Shown here: piece by piece, positions 13,242 to 13,951 of the stretch
Numbering within the stretch: the first letter of the stretch is position 1
How the letters are laid out: every line of letters begins with the position of its first letter
From: Deltaproteobacteria bacterium
GTDB taxonomy: Bacteria; Desulfobacterota; Binatia; UBA9968
Length of the DNA stretch: 13,951 nucleotides
Assembly: GCA_021323355.1 (NCBI GenBank)
Contig: JAJONK010000023.1
Coordinates: 1-13,951, forward strand
Direction: 5' to 3'
The notes under the pieces: model-generated
Database searches by the model: none
Seen by the model: only the letters and a program-made list of their open reading frames with translations
What the model was told of the DNA's origin: nothing
Program-made: the position numbers and the translations under genes

Positions 13242-13951
13242 ATGGACGTTAAACTCCCGCAACTCGCTGAGGGTGTGGAATCCGGAACAGTAGTTAACAT
13301 TCTTGTCTCCGAAGGCCAGGAGATCAACAAGGATCAGGCTTTCATGGAGTTGGAGACTCAGAAAGCGGTTGGCTCGATACCCTCTCCCAGCAGCGGCACG
13401 GTTACCAAAGTTCACGTCAAGGAAGGGATGGAGGTCTCGGTTGGACAGGTCCTGATTTCCATAGAGAGTGGTTCCAAGACAGCGACGAGTGAAGCGACGA
13501 ATTCAGCGCCGAGTTCGTCTTCCAACCGCGCGCAACCTGACGTCGCGCCGGCTCCAAAGGCTCGAACAGCTGCCGAACCCGAGGCGGGGCGGAAACCCGC
13601 CGAGACTTTTCATTACCAGTCGAGCGCGGGAATGGCGCCGCCGGCGCCGCCCTCTGTGCGGAAGATCGCCCAAGAGCTTGGCATTGACCTGACAAGAGTT
13701 CGCGGCAGTGAAGCCGGCGGAAGAATCCGCATGGCCGATGTGCGCGCGTACATACAGCAATTGCAAGAGCTCCAGCAGCCCCAGGGATCCGGCCAAAGCG
13801 CTCCCGCCGCTCCCAGGGAGGTTATCGATTTTTCCAAGTGGGGTCCGGTTCATCGAGAGAAGTTATCTCCGTTGCGACGAACTGTCAGCCGCCGCATGTT
13901 GGAGTCCTGGACAACTATTCCGAAAATAAATCAATTCGACGAGGCAGATAT
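13242..13951 (+). CDS. aceF: Pyruvate dehydrogenase E2 (dihydrolipoamide acetyltransferase), N-terminal part, cut by window edge
   Basis: The acetyltransferase core of the complex. The 236 complete codons show one lipoyl domain (residues 1-77: MDVKLPQLAEGVESG at the start, the lipoylation site ETQKA with Lys41, ending VGQVLISIESG), then an Ala/Pro/Ser-rich flexible linker (about 78-125), a peripheral-subunit-binding domain with PPSVRKIAQELGIDL, GSEAGGRIRMADV and YIQQL (about 130-172), a second linker, and the start of the catalytic domain (REKLSPLRRTVSRRMLESW). Only one lipoyl domain is present, against three in E. coli. The residue before Lys41 is Gln instead of the common Asp of ETDKA; lipoylation should still be possible. 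The ATG at 13242 starts the lipoyl strand directly; its ribosome site is weak. An E3 gene might follow outside the window. A 2-oxoglutarate E2 is less likely because of the upstream aceE. Confidence 0.95.
   Translation, partial: MDVKLPQLAEGVESGTVVNILVSEGQEINKDQAFMELETQKAVGSIPSPSSGTVTKVHVKEGMEVSVGQVLISIESGSKTATSEATNSAPSSSSNRAQPDVAPAPKARTAAEPEAGRKPAETFHYQSSAGMAPPAPPSVRKIAQELGIDLTRVRGSEAGGRIRMADVRAYIQQLQELQQPQGSGQSAPAAPREVIDFSKWGPVHREKLSPLRRTVSRRMLESWTTIPKINQFDEAD

Noticed and set aside
13503..13853. Minus-strand open frame of 116 codons opposite aceF
   Set aside because: It is the antisense of the GC-rich Ala/Pro linker and binding domain of E2; the plus-strand protein has clear domains.
1..13951. 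CRISPR array, insertion sequence, toxin-antitoxin or defence island
   Set aside because: No regular repeat-spacer units, transposase motifs, terminal repeats or paired small toxin genes were found on either strand.

Overview
The window is a stretch of ordinary bacterial chromosome, probably from an aerobically respiring Gram-negative. The signs are an AceE-type single-chain pyruvate dehydrogenase E1, a complex I NuoB, UbiE/MenG quinone chemistry, a lipoprotein cytochrome c, Shine-Dalgarno sites and tRNAs with encoded CCA. The mix recalls uncultured soil/groundwater deltaproteobacterial-type lineages, but the sequence alone does not fix the phylum. There is no transposase, integrase, CRISPR array or phage gene. 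Coding density is high, and the only gene-free stretch over 300 bases is 6761-7303.

Layout. 1-1223 (minus): a degenerate response-regulator receiver protein lies 3 bases upstream of valS, which runs off the left edge. 1310-1396: tRNA-Leu(CAG) behind a TTGACA promoter. 1600-2646: a cytochrome c lipoprotein (plus) faces a PuuD-like membrane protein (minus) tail to tail, with a hairpin between them. 2917-5569 (plus): a tight operon of long-chain polyprenyl diphosphate synthase, UbiE/MenG methyltransferase and an unrecognised eight-helix membrane protein, apparently a quinone-synthesis cluster. 5549-6721 (minus): a cold-shock-fold protein translationally coupled to a nuoB that has no other nuo genes beside it, then a CspA-type cold-shock gene with a possibly long leader. 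7304-8326 (plus): homoserine kinase. 8339-8713 (minus): a two-helix membrane protein. 8813-9541 (plus): a PPP-family phosphatase, followed by tRNA-Met(CAT). 9722-10441 (minus): a lipoate ligase/octanoyltransferase-family protein, divergent from 10498-13951 (plus), pyruvate dehydrogenase E1 (aceE) and the start of E2 (aceF).

How they fit together. The right end is a lipoate-dependent pyruvate dehydrogenase module: E1, E2 with its lipoyl lysine, and a protein of the family that attaches the lipoyl or octanoyl group. The middle holds quinone side-chain synthesis, ring methylation and a complex I subunit. The left end has a possible electron-transfer pair (cytochrome c and PuuD-like membrane domain).

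No clearly new defence or mobile system is visible. The best leads are the split PuuD-like/cytochrome pair, the solitary nuoB fused by ATGA overlap to a cold-shock-like gene, the conserved-looking membrane protein in the quinone operon, the degenerate receiver with an acidic tail, and an operator-like triple repeat at 6440-6469.
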